A stretch of 35,473 nt of DNA. Origin: an uncultured Anaerolineae bacterium. GTDB lineage: Bacteria > Chloroflexota > Anaerolineae > J036 > Brachytrichaceae. The stretch lies in the NCBI GenBank assembly GCA_937927775.1, contig CALBEF010000134.1:1-35473 (forward strand), read 5' to 3'. The notes beneath the pieces are model-generated. The model saw only the letters and a program-made list of their open reading frames with translations, was not told where the DNA came from and did no database searches. Every line of letters begins with the position of its first letter. Position 1 is the stretch's first letter. Shown one piece after another: positions 34,378 through 35,473 of this stretch. A program made the position numbers and the translations under genes.

Positions 34378-34917
34378 ATGCTCAAGAAGATTCAATCGTT
34401 CGTTGTCTTGTTCGTCGCTTTGGCCCTGCCGTTTGGCTTCAGCGCGCCCGCCTCTGCGAGCAGCGGAAGCAGCGGCAACTTTAAGTTCTACGGCACGGTG
34501 CAAAGCATGCCGGCCGGCATGTACGGCGCATGGATTGTGGACGGCCGCACGGTCAACGTCACGCCGGCCACACGGATCAAGCAGAAGTATGGCCCAATCA
34601 CCGTCGGCTCGTATGTCGAGGTGAAGGGCTGGTTGCAGGCCAGCGGCGCGGTGGACGCCACGAAAGTAGAGGGCAAGCGCGGCTCCGGCGGCAGCCCCAA
34701 TCCGGGTGGGTATGTCAAGTTCTACGGCACTGTGCAGAGCATGCCGGCGGGCTTGTATGGCACCTGGGTAGTCGATGGCCGCGTAGTGAACGTCTCGCCG
34801 AGCACGGTCATCAGGCAGAAGTACGGGCCGATCGGCGTTGGGTCGCGCGTGGAGGTGAAGGGCTATCAGCAGGCCGATGGGTCGGTGAACGCTACCCAGG
34901 TGGAAGGGAAGCGCTGA
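34378..34917 (+). CDS. Secreted protein with two DUF5666 repeats
   Basis: A 179-residue exported protein. The signal peptide is LKKIQSFVVLFVALALPFGFSAPASA, cut near residue 27. Two tandem DUF5666 domains follow, at about 34-101 and 112-179. They are near copies: 50 of 68 aligned positions are identical, including FYGTVQSMPAG and QKYGPI. The function of DUF5666 is unknown; it is a small beta-barrel-like domain common in secreted bacterial proteins. AAGGAGGAAAG precedes the ATG. A hairpin follows the stop. The high similarity of the halves points to a fairly recent internal duplication. Confidence 0.85.
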   Translation: MLKKIQSFVVLFVALALPFGFSAPASASSGSSGNFKFYGTVQSMPAGMYGAWIVDGRTVNVTPATRIKQKYGPITVGSYVEVKGWLQASGAVDATKVEGKRGSGGSPNPGGYVKFYGTVQSMPAGLYGTWVVDGRVVNVSPSTVIRQKYGPIGVGSRVEVKGYQQADGSVNATQVEGKR

Positions 34918-34950
34918 ACACTCGACTTGCCTGAAAGAGCCCGGCGAATT

Positions 34951-34981
34951 GCGACGGGGGCGCTGACGCAGCCCCCGTCGC
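34951..34981 (+). terminator. Terminator-like hairpin after the DUF5666 gene
   Basis: GCGACGGGGGC (34951-34961) and its exact complement (34971-34981) with a nine-base loop, 34 bp after the stop. There is no T-run, so it may need Rho or act as an mRNA 3' end protector. Confidence 0.6.
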
Positions 34982-35005
34982 GCTTGTGAGAAGGCAGTAG
35001 AGAAC

Positions 35006-35392
35006 ATGCTTCGCAACATCTGCGCTATTGTGGCTCTGTCTGTGTGTGTCCGGGCCGGCGCGCCGATGAACGCGCAGGCGCAGTCGCTGCCATACTTTGC
35101 CTTCCTGCCGGTTGTCATGAAGCCATGCCCGGTTCACTCGTTCATTCAGGATGGCGGCATGGAGGCCGGCGTGCCAAATCCACACTGGTTTGTGAGCAGC
35201 AGCCAGTTCAGCGACGTGCTGGAAGACTCGCCCGACCCAGCCGCGCACACCGGCACATGGAAGGCGTGGATGGGCGGCGATAATAGCGTCACTGAGGTGA
35301 TTTCCCAGACCTTTGCCATTCCCGCCGGCGTGACGCAGTTCACGTTGCGCTACTGGGTGTGGATTGACACGCACCGACCAGTCCTTCTTTAA
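35006..35392 (+). CDS. Secreted protein with MAM-like domain, apparently truncated at its 3' end
   Basis: A 128-residue frame with a signal peptide (about 1-25, ending AQA) followed directly by SLPYFAFLPVVMK, a variant of the YLP motif seen at the C termini of both subtilases. A jelly-roll opening follows (FIQDGGMEAG...PHWFVSS...TGTWKAWMGG, then ISQTFAIPAG..FTLRYWVWIDT), similar to the MAM-like repeats of the first subtilase. After IDTH the frame runs into HRPVLL and stops, whereas the domain normally continues for 60 or more residues. The DNA after about 35372 has a different look. I read this as a gene broken by insertion, rearrangement or an assembly junction. Confidence 0.65.
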   Translation: MLRNICAIVALSVCVRAGAPMNAQAQSLPYFAFLPVVMKPCPVHSFIQDGGMEAGVPNPHWFVSSSQFSDVLEDSPDPAAHTGTWKAWMGGDNSVTEVISQTFAIPAGVTQFTLRYWVWIDTHRPVLL

Positions 35393-35416
35393 TTGAGACT
35401 CTGTCTATGGCTTCGG

Positions 35417-35473
35417 TTACCTTATCCGGTGCCCTTAACGGCTTGAAAGGCCTGCAAGCCAGGTTGCGCTTGC
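35417..35473 (+). CDS. Possible start of an unidentified gene, cut by the window edge
   Basis: An ATG opens a frame of 19 codons to the window end (MASVTLSGALNGLKGLQARL...). Base use is less GC-rich and codon choice (tta, gct, ggt, aac) differs from the neighbours. There is no ribosome binding site that I trust. It is too short to assign; it could belong to whatever interrupted the preceding gene. Confidence 0.25.

Noticed and set aside
1..35473. tRNA, rRNA and insertion sequence genes
   Set aside because: I saw no tRNA-like T-arm plus acceptor pairing, no rRNA sequence and no transposase. By eye a tRNA could be missed, so a tRNAscan run would settle it.

Overview
The window is about 35 kb of GC-rich DNA with tightly packed genes. 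The gene content points to a Chloroflexota bacterium, probably Anaerolineae or a relative: a bacterial XPB helicase with partner proteins, a soluble HoxEFUYH hydrogenase, very large multi-domain secreted subtilases, and secreted proteins carrying a [YF]LPx[AV]x[RK] tail. This is inferred from family content; no 16S gene or taxonomic marker is present.

Left part (1-7355): a 5'-truncated LytR-CpsA-Psr protein on the plus strand converges on a three-gene minus-strand operon. That operon encodes an XPB-type helicase and two large partner proteins. By eye, all three proteins share one helicase-associated module, four copies in total. Two of the genes carry in-frame insertions made of 7-bp tandem repeats.

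Middle-left (7356-10525): a DUF3592 membrane protein, a LipM-like octanoyltransferase that looks leaderless, a convergent YumC-type ferredoxin-NADP reductase, and the type A RNase P RNA gene. The intergenic DNA is filled with degenerate 7-bp (once 8-bp) repeat arrays, and one such array forms helix P12 of the RNase P RNA.

Centre (10526-18780): a strong promoter overlapped by a perfect Rex operator precedes a structured leader with a terminator-like hairpin. Then come a four-CBS protein and hoxE-F-U-Y-H, an NAD-reducing (group 3d) NiFe hydrogenase. Rex senses the NADH/NAD ratio, which fits an enzyme that interconverts H2 and NADH. Downstream lie nudC (again with a -10 box seven bases from ATG), a remnant of a phytanoyl-CoA dioxygenase gene, and a flavodoxin.

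Right part (18803-35473): on the minus strand, a MaeB malic enzyme followed by a uronate-dehydrogenase-like epimerase. On the plus strand lie two giant secreted subtilisin-family proteins (2105 and 1739 residues), a small secreted protein with two DUF5666 repeats, and a secreted protein that ends abruptly near the edge where base composition changes. A clear sigma70-type promoter precedes the first subtilase and a strong intrinsic terminator follows it. The intergenic DNA between the subtilases holds several small palindromic repeats, and a related palindrome sits inside the start of the second subtilase gene.
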